Shown here: one piece after another, positions 45,953-56,160 of the stretch
Layout: every line of letters starts with the position of its first letter
How positions within the stretch are numbered: the stretch's first letter is position 1
Assembly (NCBI RefSeq): GCF_050947875.1
Contig: NC_134572.1
Span: 134,196,605-134,260,604 of the forward strand
DNA: 64,000 nucleotides
From: Dermacentor variabilis
Lineage: Eukaryota; Arthropoda; Arachnida; Ixodida; Ixodidae
Direction: 5' to 3'
Made by a program: the position numbers and the translations under genes
Notes under the pieces: model-generated
The model's database searches: none
Told to the model about the DNA's origin: nothing
The model's input: only the letters and a program-made list of their open reading frames with translations

Positions 45953-46185
45953 CGGCCGCGGTAGACCAGTGGTTATGACATGACGCTGCTGAGATCGGCG
46001 TCGCGGTTTCGATCCTGGCTGCGGCGGTGGCACACCATTGAAGGTGGAATACAAGTATGCTCAGGCATCGTGCATTTGGGTACACGTTAAAGAACCGCAG
46101 GTGGTCAAAATTATTCCGGAACCTCTCATTAATACGCGACAATCAGCATACCGTGGTCTTAACATATAAAACCACTGTATCTTGT
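45953..46185 (+). mobile_element. tRNA-derived SINE
   Basis: A box TAGACCAGTGG (45962-45972) and B box GGTTTCGATCC (46005-46015) lead into the shared body (CACGTTAAAGAACCGCAGGT, AAATTATTCCGGAACCTCTC) and the end AACATATAAAACCACTG. About 20 bp later the 3' end of an RTE LINE begins on the opposite strand. Confidence 0.85.
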
Positions 46186-46206
46186 TTTTTGGGCAAGATA
46201 TTATTT

Positions 46207-46712
46207 TATCATCATCATCATCAGCCCGATTACGCCCACTGCAGGGCAAAGGCCTCTCCCATACTTCTCCAACTACCCTGGTCATGTACTAATTTTGGCC
46301 ATGTTGTCCCTGCAAACTTCTTAATTTCATCCGCCCACATGACTTCCTGCCGCCCTCTGCTACGCTTCCCTTTGAATCCACTCCGTAACCCTTAATGACT
46401 ATCGGTTATCTTCCCTTCTCATTACATGTCCAGCCCATGCCCATTTCTTTTTCTTGATTTCAACTAAGATATCAGAAACTCGCGTTTGTTCTCTCACCCA
46501 ATCAGCTCTTTTCTTATCCCTTAACGTTACACCTATCATTCTTCTTTCCATAGCTCGTTGCGTCGTCCTCAATTTAAGTAGAACCATTTTCGTAAGCCTC
46601 CAGGTTTCTGCTTCGTACGTGAGTACTGGTAAGACACAGCTGTTATATACTTTTCTCTTGAGGGATAATGGCAACCTGCTGTTCATGATCTGAGAATGCC
46701 TGCCAAAGCAAT
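46207..46712 (-). mobile_element. RTE-type LINE 3' end
   Basis: The minus-strand frame 46686-46399 reads PLSLKRKVYNSCVLPVLTYE, TAQRAMERRMIGVTLRDKKR... (with a threonine at the first position here) and KKKWAWAGHVMRREDNR, the thumb and C-terminal region of RTE-clade reverse transcriptases. One frame further 5' (to about 46712) FGRHSQIMNS extends it. The 3' UTR contains CGCCCACTGCAGGGCAAAGG on the plus strand and ends in a (GAT)n tail (plus ATC units at 46207-46222), the usual RTE tail. It is 5' truncated. It is homologous to 22190-22810, on the same strand. Confidence 0.88.
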
Positions 46713-49060
46713 TTTATATTTAATGTCATTTTGCTGGTGAATGTAATAAAATATACCCACTTTCATAGTTGGTCCACTAGTTCAATACAATCCAACCAAC
46801 AGGTATAAGCAAGCAAAGCATAGGAGTTCACTGTTACATTTTTTTTTTAATCAGTGCCTATTCTGAACAATTTAATATTAAGAAAGTGTATATGCTTGAC
46901 TAATCGTATGGCGTCTTTCTTTCCATAGTACACGTGCACCAAGTTCCCATCGTCCAGTGTGTCCTCATAACATGCAGCCTGTTTTCAATGTTGGCCAGCG
47001 AAATGAATGAGAAATAAATTTATTAAGGCCTTAATCAAATGTATTCATATGCTTATTTTCGTTGTGATGAAATTGAATGTTTATTTTCCATAACAATACG
47101 GGGAAAATAAAAGACAACAAATAGCTTGAAAGTGTCCAACTTTCAACCTGTGCCTCGATGGAACATATAAGAGTTCATTGATTGAGCATTGTAGTCCACT
47201 TTAAAATCTAATTTTTTTCTTGCATTCGACTTTACATTTCAGCAAAATACAATGTTTATTCCATGCGAATCCCATATGAAATCAACGCAATAACTGGTAA
47301 ATGAGTTACAACGGTTCCACGATGGCCACTTTTCGATAACGATCAATGAGTCTACAATGATAGGTCCATGATATTTCCACTAAAGTTTTGTTGATTGAGC
47401 AACAAGACGTCCACGGAGTTTCTGCTCGAATCAAATAACCATTTTGATAAGGGGTCATGGGGCTTTTTATATGCAAACATATATCTCCCTCATTGAGCAT
47501 CAATTGAACGGCAGCTTCTTAAATTCGGAGGAACCGTACTGTTACGTCATGTTTGACTTCTTGTTCAACATTTGTTTCAGTACTGTTCTTTTTGGTTTCC
47601 ACTTTAATTATGTATATTTAGAGCTCCTGTGGCGACATGACAAGTTCCACTCTTCTTTTTTTTTTTCATTTCTTCAAAAATAAGCGAGCAGCTACCGTCA
47701 GAGCTAGCCTCCAAGAATGTCTGTCGGTCCGCGTAACAGCGCAGAAAGAAAAAAAAATAAAAAAATAAAAAGAATCCCGCGCGAGCACAGGTTCGAATTT
47801 ATCTGCTGCCTCTGCTGAAGCCCGAACAAAAGCTGAAGCTGAACCGCGGATCAGGTCTGTCGTTTTTTAAATGGCACAGGAAATTTCTTTTTTTTCAGAT
47901 ACAAGATTTTCGTAAGCTCGAAACACAGCAGCAGAGCAAGATTAAACTACCGCCGGACTCGTACTATAGTGATTTAAATTGCCTTATTTACATACGCATA
48001 CAGTCATCGCACTGTACCCTGCGACGCCTTGTGCGTTTTATCAAAACTGCGAAGATGAAATGAAATGAAATATATACGCTGCATCGATTACTTCTCAATA
48101 TGTCAAAGCCGACGCCGGAGATGCAAGGTACCCTCTGGGATGCTACTTAATAGTATAATACTGAACGGTGCTTCCGTACTCGTATTACCGCCTGCCTGAG
48201 CAGAAGGCGGCTGCAGTAAGATTACCGCCTCCTGCTCCTGTATATACTGCTGTATATACAGGAGCAGGACCACCTTCACACTGATAGCTCTGCAGCAACC
48301 AATTCTGTGGGACATGGGAGGAGGCGATTAAGAGATGGCCGTAAAAGAAGTTGCTTAACGTGGGCCCATCGGCTGCCATTTCCTTGTGTTTTGCCAAAGA
48401 ACCTTGCAGGTTATCGTTTTTCTTCATTCTTTCGGAACATTGAGTGATACCTATAGCCGTGAAATTTTTCCAAATTTTCCTCGCGGTGGCATCTCGATAT
48501 ATGCATATTTCCGCACTTAAACTAAACAAAGATAAGTGAAGCCGCGTTTGAAAATTTCCTTTCTAGAACATCTACAAATGCAGTTTTACCGTGAGACGAG
48601 GCTTGATAAGCTAAAGACGCAAGAAGGAAAGAAGGGCGGCGAGGCCACGTTGAAGTTTTCCGCACCAGCTATAGCGCTGACGTCATAGCTTTTGACCGTG
48701 CGTCTGCTCAGGCCTAGTTTCTTTCTTTATTTTAATCGGTAAAAATCGACTGTAACATCCGAAGACTTAATTTATCAGGTTTTGAGAACACGTATCATGC
48801 CACTGTGGTCCAAAATAAAAGGGGGCGGGGGGACTACTTGGAAATCCTGGACGTCATACTGAAGAACCGACGCCTCGGTTTTGTTGCAAAATTCGAGAAT
48901 TCGGAGTGTGACCTTCATTTCCTGTGTTAATTATCAACCTCTTACTGCAAAAAACAACAGAATAGTTTTTCATGCAGTTTATCGGTCGAAAGTGATTTAG
49001 TGTTTCAAGGCAAGTGTTCATGAAGAAAAATTATCTGGTCGGGAATTAGCATAGTCAAAC
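46713..49060. other. Unassigned AT-rich DNA
   Basis: No gene recognised. It contains the hairpin at 48231-48268, listed separately. Short frames (47306-47503, 47444-47683, 48185-48529) have no motif. Confidence 0.5.
48231..48268. repeat. 38-bp perfect hairpin
   Basis: 16-bp arms (CCTGCTCCTGTATATA) are perfect reverse complements with a 6-bp spacer. Confidence 0.9.
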
Positions 49061-49066
49061 GAAAAA

Positions 49067-49172
49067 GCGGACACCTACCACAACATGTAAATGAATAAAA
49101 CACGTTTCGGCTCCCGTACGGTAGCCAGAACTTCTTGTTCTTGATAATTTAGCTTTGTTGTGGGTGTCTGAT
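49067..49172 (-). repeat. Structured repeat, possible worn Penelope-like/hammerhead unit
   Basis: On the minus strand an outer stem pairs AGACACCCACAACA (49169-49156) with TGTTGTGGTAGGTGTC (49085-49070). Inside lies GGCTACCGTACGGGAGCC (49126-49109), a strong hairpin, followed at once by GAAACG, the order 'stem II then GAAA' of hammerhead ribozymes. The expected C-U-G-A-N-G-A box before stem II is only faintly represented by CAAGAAG (about 49138-49132). Penelope-like retroelements carry hammerheads of this kind (established), but assigning this copy is an inference. Confidence 0.4.
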
Positions 49173-52118
49173 TATTTTTTTACAATAATATAGTGCCTCG
49201 CTTTATTGTCCCTTTAAGGCACCTTTTATTCTGACGGTATCAGTCCAGCTAATTTTTATGCTTTTGTTTCGTTTAGCAAGCTTTGAAGCTAATATCAACC
49301 TATGTAAAATTTACAATGGCAGATTATTGACGCGAATTCGACGACATGCATAAATTTTAGAACATCTGTTGGGACACGCGCGCGTAATGACCGAGAAATT
49401 ACTGCAAGATAGCAACCAGGTGGACAAAAGATGGACACAGGGCGAGCGTCTGTACCACTTTGTTACTTCGCGCGGGAGTTTTGAATGTTCGCTTTGCCTC
49501 CTACGTCATCGAGTAAGTGGTGTTCAATTTGCGCTCCCGTCTCGCCGAACAGACGATTGCTGACGAAAGCGGCGTGCCGGCGAATCACGAGACCGCAAGT
49601 GAACGTTCGGAAAGCGAGATGCTTGGGCGATCTTGGCTCAGGAGTGTGAATTTTACTTTGATGCTACCTTTCAAGCAAAATCAAAAGAACAAAAGCACCA
49701 AAACTAGTTATCTTAAAATGTGATAACGTGTTGATTTTAAAGGCTGCCGGAAATAGTAGCAGTCGGGCAGCCCAATCAATATAACTGAACCTCGCCATTA
49801 CAGACGTTGGCTGGCATCGCGCCCAATCACCTTGTGACGCCGAGCGTGTTCATAGCCACTGCAGTCAACTGTATTGTGTTCGACCTGCCTCTTCGTTCGT
49901 ATTAATTTCCATGCAGTGCTTGTGATGCGCTTCCAAAAACTTTCACCCGTGCGTGCGTACCCATTGAAGCTCGCTTCGATCCAATTAATAGTGCTATTGA
50001 TAAGTGTATGACTCAGCAGCATACAGGTTTGTTTCTTATTCTTAAAATTGTTGGAAAAGGATTTCGCCTTAACGACTCTGTTGACCTTGCCCAAATTTCC
50101 TGGAAAGATTGCATTTTGTGGTTGGGATCGTTCAATTTGGCACTATTACTTGAATGGTCTGTCAAACAAAAAAAAAACTTTGCATTAGCTTTAATTTGTG
50201 GTCTTCGCAGTATTATGTTTAAAATATAGCAGCCATGCCACTTCCGTTGTCTGCAATTCGACAAATCATGACCTTCGAGATGGATTCCCTTAATCCCTTG
50301 GGTGTGCATCTACGAGACACGGACGAAGGCAACTTAGCATCTTTTTTTTTTTTTCCTTAGAAATCCAGTCAGGTAACACTGCCAATAGGTACATTAAGCT
50401 ATCCGGACCACAAAATGCGAACTTGCTGCAAAGTTGAAGCAATAGCACAGCAGCCGTAAGCGGAATTGTTTTTCTACGGTTTTAAGAGAAACAGGCATGT
50501 CCCTATACATCCCGAGCCGCACATCGGAATATGAGGAACGCCGTGTCGGAGGGCTCCGAATAGGTGGAATAGCAAAACCAGACGTCTGTGACGTGTTTCC
50601 GGTTCCCACATTCATTTTCGCCACATGCAACGAGCAAAAAGCATAGCATTTGAGATCTTCATTTCTTATCCAGAGGGCGCCACCACCCAGGCGTGAATTT
50701 GTACATAACCTATTAGTTTTCGCCAACCGAAACTCCTTCACGTGCACCCAAGCACAGTACACCAACGTACGTTGGGATACAGTTTGCAATTTGCAGAGTT
50801 CCCTCTGCAATTTACAGAGGGAACTGTAAACTGTGATGGACTCTCTCTGTAGAGTCTACAGGACCGTCTTTGGAATTTGGCCGCCGCCGGTTTTATAAAC
50901 ATGGGCCGCCATCACCACCAGAAGGCTAACGCGGAACCTCTTGGTCGGCTGAAAAAAAAAAAAAATATGGCCACTAATTTGGTCGCCGGTTTGACCGCGG
51001 CAGGTCGCATTGTGTGCTGAAGCTGTGCGACGACCAATGCGCAGAGTCCAGTGGTGGCGTAGCGTTGTGACTGAAAGGGCGCGAGACACCAGTTCTAAGA
51101 GGAGCACAAGTAAAAATAAAGGGTCAAATTCCCAAATCTTTTCGTTCGTAAATGCTCTCTGCCATTTGCTGGCCACCTTTTATACTTTTATGGCACTTGG
51201 AATCCGTACGTAATGTATTTTGAATATGTGATGGCAAGGCTAGGGTTCAGCAACTTCGGAATAAAAAAAAAATGAATGCCTTCTGTATAAGATTTACGGA
51301 AACAAAATAGAGCGCGTATAGCCAGTTGTCTACTTTTGCAGGGGGTGCGGAGCTCATGCGAAATAAAGGTGACGAATAACCTTGTGAATGTGTCTGCATT
51401 AATTTTACTTGTCGCAGACAGAATGGGCGACGAGAAAGAAAAAGTAGACATGCGACATTGTAAACAATGCTTGCATGCCAGAGAGACAACGTGTTGTATA
51501 TTATCAGGTAAAGAGTTTGCCGTATCAAACGCGTTGACTGCAAGAACTTTGATATTTGTGAACTCCTGAAATAGTAGGCAGCATGCTTTCTTTCCTGAGT
51601 ATGATGCGCCTTTGACGCCCATTTCCTACTTCGTCAGCATAAACCGGAAAAAAATATAGACACTGACCAAGGCATACCTGCTGGGCATCTGACCAGGCTA
51701 ACGAGATGAGCCATCCAGGCGCTGTAGTTTTATTATTAAAAAAAAAAAAAAGAAACGGACATATGTGCGGCTGTTAGCTGGACGTCCGCAGACGCGTTTG
51801 TAATATTCAGGCCCTGTTGCCTGTTTTCAGTGTCAGCCGTGCACTATGCCTTTTCTCCTTTTGTCTGCATAGTATAGCAGACTATATAGAGCATCTTTAT
51901 GAGATTGCATCAGTAGTTTACGGCGCTAAAGAGATGCGCTAGTTGAGTGGCAACACTAAATGGTACAGATAGCTCCATAAATAAATGACTGAGGTGGTTT
52001 GACATGGGTGAAGAATAAGAAATAAGGTATTTAAGTTTTTGACCGCACGTGAGCCCAGTTTTGTTCTACTGTAACGAATGTATGTCTACGCTAAAAATTT
52101 GTCATTCCCGATAAACAA
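49173..52118. other. Unassigned DNA
   Basis: No gene recognised. It includes the imperfect inverted repeat at 50779-50834 and A-runs at 50951-50963 and 51739-51751. Frames are short and without motifs. Confidence 0.45.
50779..50834. repeat. Imperfect inverted repeat
   Basis: ACAGTTTGCAATTTGCAGAGTTCCCTCTG on the left (written with its indel) pairs with CAGAGGGAACTGTAAACTGT on the right: the inner 10 bp GTTCCCTCTG are perfect and the outer ACAGTTT matches after a gap of about 9 bases. Confidence 0.6.
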
Positions 52119-52270
52119 AGGCCCATATTCATAAAAAAAAATATTCTTACGCGAAAACTTTTTCGTAAGACCGCATGCCAGTCGATCGTTAGGCCGGACA
52201 TTTTATTAGCCAAGCAGGCCTGCCAATAGCACGCATCGCTTATGGACGAAAACATTTGTGAATTTGGCCT
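52119..52270. mobile_element. 152-bp MITE-like element
   Basis: Left end AGGCCCATATTCATAAAA and reverse complement of the right end AGGCCAAATTCACAAAT form imperfect terminal inverted repeats. The left end also resembles the piece at 12588. The target duplication is not clear. No coding content. Confidence 0.6.
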
Positions 52271-53270
52271 CAGTTCATTTGGTGAGGCCGACGCCTTTGA
52301 GTGCCGAAAACACAATTCAATGCGGATGCGCAACATGTTGCGTATGTACATATACCCTTATCTTGCACATACGCATTCGCTCGTATGTCCGCCATGACGA
52401 TTGATTGGCACGCAGTCTTACAAAAGTTAATGCATTCATTCGTTAATTCATTCTGCATGCAAGAGCTACGTGTTCATTTTCACGCCTTGTATTGTTCACC
52501 TGTAGACTTTTCATGCTTATACGTGTCTGCATGATGTTCCGCTCTGCCTGCAGAGTATATACTCGTATGTTAATGTGTGCTTTATTTATACTTCATGGCA
52601 TGAAGCTTGCTGTATACATTGCCTATGTGTGCAATAAAGGTGAAAGAAGGATGCTAGCAATTCCTGCTTGATTGCATACCAGCAGTTGGTGGATAGCCTA
52701 TGTGTTCCGAACCACCTGCTGTTTTATCTCGCCGCCCAATATCGCGATTCTTTCTTGGAGCAATTATCGAGAATGGCAACTTCAAACAGCTTTCATTGTC
52801 CAAGCTATTAACCGCCAGGCTCTCTTTTTTTTTAGTTTTAGCAAAGGAAAAAAACTTCGCCAGATACACTTCAGACCGCTTACGTGTGGGAACCCGAAAG
52901 TGTTCTAGGCCCTTTGGTGAAATGTTTCGATCGATGTTTTCGGCTTGCGTTGTTTCTGCTGATTCAGGGTGTGTGTTTGCGTATACGATGGCCACAGACC
53001 GTAAACAATCGGGCCATTTTGCTGCAGAACGAACGATGAATTTTACACACTCAATTTACACACTCACGACGTGGCGTCGGGAGTCTGTCGCAGTAGACAC
53101 AACAGCGATGAAACCTGAAGAGCAGCTGACGCACCGGAGGCAGCGCGCTCATTTAATACGCTTATGGCGTTGTGCCACCTCCTCCCCATTCGCTGCGCCG
53201 TCACGCTCATGGACTACGCCACGCCTTTAGTCAGTCAGGTGGCTTAGACGTGAGGTGTGCAACGACGCAC
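52271..53270. other. Unassigned DNA
   Basis: No gene recognised. The 176-codon plus frame 52700-53230 overlaps minus frame 52654-52995 and has no domain. Its central part is T-rich. Confidence 0.4.
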
Positions 53271-53375
53271 CTTTAGCCAGCCAGATCCGTAGAGCATCCG
53301 TGACGTCAGAGGAGGGTGCTCGTCTCGCACTCCTGAGGCCCGGGTTCGATTCCCACCCAGACTGAAGCGTACCAA
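53271..53375 (+). mobile_element. tRNA-derived SINE head with an apparent internal insertion
   Basis: TAGCCAGCCAGATCCGTAGA resembles a tRNA D-arm/A-box region, CTCGCACTCCTGAGG an anticodon-arm region, and GGTTCGATTCC (53343-53353) is a perfect B box. Between the D-arm-like and anticodon-like parts there are about 19 extra bases (53302-53320), so no cloverleaf forms. I read it as a SINE relic rather than a tRNA gene. Confidence 0.5.
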
Positions 53376-53837
53376 ATTTTCTTTTCAAAACCATTAATTT
53401 ACTTCGTTCACAGTAAACTACCTGAGAAATTTGACGTCAATCCGAGCTTTTTTGGCGTGTTTTGACTCTTTGCGCCGTCGGCCATTTTTGGTGCCATCTT
53501 TCGGTCACGCCGCCGACAACAACGCCGGATTTTCTCGTAATGAGGCGTATAATGCTTTCGCATAAAATAAGAAAAATAAATCTTCAACTGCTTGCTAGAC
53601 ATGCAGGTGAAGTTTGTACTGGTCTTTATACTTTTCGTATACCCCACGAGTGACGAAATGTGCAGTGCATTGACGTGTTATGCCATAACAACGTTCAATT
53701 TCATACGAAAGATGCATGTATCTATTGAGACGTGAGCACAGAAATATTGAAGAGTTAGTTAGATTGGGTACCATACAAAAGTGGGATCGGATTTCTGCTA
53801 AAGACAATGAGCTATCACTCGACTAAGTTCAATCATA

Positions 53838-54399
53838 TACGAGGGCGAATCAGAAAGTCTTTGCCGCCTATTTCTTTCTTAACCAAATTACGGCTGCAAA
53901 TGCGAAGTCAACATATCCATTCCCAGAGGTGGACCTTCCTTGGACCGGCCCGGCCTTATCTGCCGGTAGCTCCGCGGCACGGCGCTGCTGTCAGTTGAAG
54001 ATGGAGGTTGTGCTTCGCACGTCCACGGCGGAGCAAGGGACGAACGCCCATCAAAATCTACAGCTAAATGCAGCCCACGTACGGGGAAAGGTGGCCTGCT
54101 TTGAGAAGTGTGATGTGGTGGTGCTGTGGGTTCACAGAAGGCCGGAGAGAACTGCACAACAATGAGCGTTCGGGGAGGCCGCGTGCGTCACTGACGGACG
54201 ACAAGATTCCTCAAATTTAGTGCTGCAATGGGACAAATGGGGGCGGGGGGGGGGGGGGTCTGAACCGATGTGGGGCATTATGTGGAAGAATAGCGTAAGG
54301 TACGTAGAATAGTACGTATTTTTGTAATCACCTGTATGTACCTTATTTTGGCTAATAAAAAAATAGGGGCAAAAACTTTTTTTTTCATTTGCCCTCGTA
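53838..54399. mobile_element. Internally deleted mariner element
   Basis: Ends match as inverted repeats: TACGAGGGCGAATCAGAAAG on the left and, reverse complemented, TACGAGGGCAAATGAAAAAA on the right, with TA target bases at 53838-53839 and 54398-54399. Inside, the plus strand at 54137-54220 reads EGRRELHNNERSGRPRASLT followed by DDKIPQI and a stop, the G-R-x-x-x-x-x-x-E-R-S-G-R-P block in the helix-turn-helix part of mariner transposases. An upstream frame from ATG 54001 (MEVVLRTSTAEQGTNAHQNL) is out of phase with it. The catalytic D,D34D half is gone (562 bp in all, against about 1.3 kb for complete mariners). Confidence 0.88.
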
Positions 54400-54443
54400 T
54401 ATAATCACGTCGGCATTTGCCCTCGTATATGTAATCACGTCAG
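54386..54443 (+). repeat. Tandem duplication of the mariner 3' end plus flank
   Basis: CATTTGCCCTCGTATATAAT with ACGTCGG (54386-54413) is repeated at 54414-54443 with a two-base insertion. The copied unit covers the last 14 bases of the transposon and about 14 of flank. Confidence 0.85.
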
Positions 54444-54499
54444 CCTATACCGCGGAGTGTGCCGCCGTATAATTAACAATTCTTCCCGTTCGCCCTATC

Positions 54500-56160
54500 T
54501 TTGCCCAACGCCGTATAGGTGAATACCGAGGCCGTCTCTCGTCAGTAGCTCACGACTGCTCGTTCTCATCGACGACGCGCGTTTCGCGCGCACACGTACG
54601 TATGTATACACCGCGGCGGCCGCGCCATTGGATGAATTATTATTCGCGCTTATCCTTCCTCCCGCCGCGTCGGGATGGCCAGCCCGGCGCGCTTCGCTCC
54701 GAATCTTCTTGAAGCGCCGCTGCGTCCCCTCCCCGCGATGCCGGCTACAGCGGCAACGGTGGGTACCGCTCGAGACACGCGCATGATGAATGGCTGTTCG
54801 AAACGTTTCCCGGGCCGGCTCTCGGCGGATGATAAAAGGACTCGCGGCTGCCGCGGGAGAGGGGGGCAGCTCTATGCGAGGAGGCGAGCGACTGCCCTGG
54901 AAAATGTTGCACCGGTGTAGTAATAACAAGGATAGAAAAAAATATAAAAATACCAAAGTAAGTTCGTCGAAAACGAGAAAAAAAAAAAACCGGGGCCTGT
55001 GCGCTGTGCAGAGGACACAAAGCATGGCTGCACAGGCATGGAAGCCGTCGCGGGAGCAGAGAACCCCGCCGCTGCATACTCGGGTGGTCGTGCCTCCCCC
55101 CTCCCCTGGTCCCTGGTACACGTCCTCCTCCTCCACCTCGGTCACCTGGTGTCGAAGCTCCCTGACGAACGTTGGAGCCCTGTGTGACGGGAGCAGTTGT
55201 ACCGGAGCGGTGCAGTGGCCGCACACTCACTTGGTCCCCGTATAATCCCTCCTCCAAACAAGATGCATCAATGTTCAACAGGCGGGCGAGCGTGAAAAAA
55301 AATGAACACGGAGCGTGGAAGTATACCGAAGAAAAATAAAGGGAAGAAAAGGAGAAATAAAAAAAAAGGAGGAGAGTGCGTTCCCATCAACGCGGTCTTC
55401 TTTCAGCGATGCTTCCTTTGTTACAGTTCCCGAATTTTGTGTCTGATTCGGTTTTCTCTATGACGTGCTCGCGTACTCTTCGTGCATCTCCCAGTTCGGG
55501 GGAAAGAAAGAGGAGAGGACGGGTGTGAGTTCGCTCGCGGCTGAAGCGAGACTGGAGAGGGTGGGGGGCGAGGGGCAGGCTCGGGCTCTTACGAAAACCG
55601 CGAAGCAGGATTATGCTAACTGGCATTGTAGGGTGTATACGGCTGTGCACTCCGCGGCCAGAGGCAGAGGCGCTCGAAAATCGAAAGGCCCCGAGGTCCT
55701 CTCGACCCTCTTACAGCATTAGGCGCGCGCGCGCGCGAGCCAGAGGCAAACGGTGTGTGGACCTTGCGCAAACAGGGCTCGGCCGATCCGCGCTGACTGA
55801 TTGCGCCGGGAGACTGGCGAGCCCGGCTTCTGACTTGCGTGTTTGTCCAAGTCGCGCGCCGACCGAGGCCGGCGGCGCGAGCTCTCCTTTTCGGGGTTTT
55901 GTGTCGTTGTGCCGCTCGGAGCCGGAGCGACTCGTTCGTTCGTTCGTTGCGGTCAGCTGTGGAAACGGCCGCGCGCCCTCCACTCGCGATGCCTGCGCAA
56001 ACACGCGAACGAAGGTCAAGGCCCTCCCTCCCTCCGCGAGGCTGTGCACGTCGGTTAAAGAGCGTATGCCAAGCATGGTCGTTTCTAACAGTGCGAAACA
56101 GCGGTTCCTTGCTGGTGTGGCTGAATCAGAAGCCACGGGGCGAATTAGTTGAGTGATCTG
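54500..56160 (+). promoter_or_regulatory. CpG-rich islands, candidate promoter/first-exon region
   Basis: Two CpG-dense blocks (about 54530-55260 and 55650-56060) are separated by an A-rich stretch (55290-55380). The first holds GATAAAAGG (about 54829). The second holds (GC)n near 55722-55737 and a (CGTT)n run near 55931-55946. Overlapping frames on both strands (54495-55226 minus, 54790-55245 plus, 55613-56152 plus, 55711-56220 minus) have no domain and reflect composition. A promoter is plausible but no exon can be fixed. Confidence 0.35.

Noticed and set aside
53271..53375. tRNA gene (perfect B box, anticodon-like hairpin)
   Set aside because: Acceptor stem does not close and an extra ~19 bases disrupt the D-to-anticodon region; better explained as a SINE relic.
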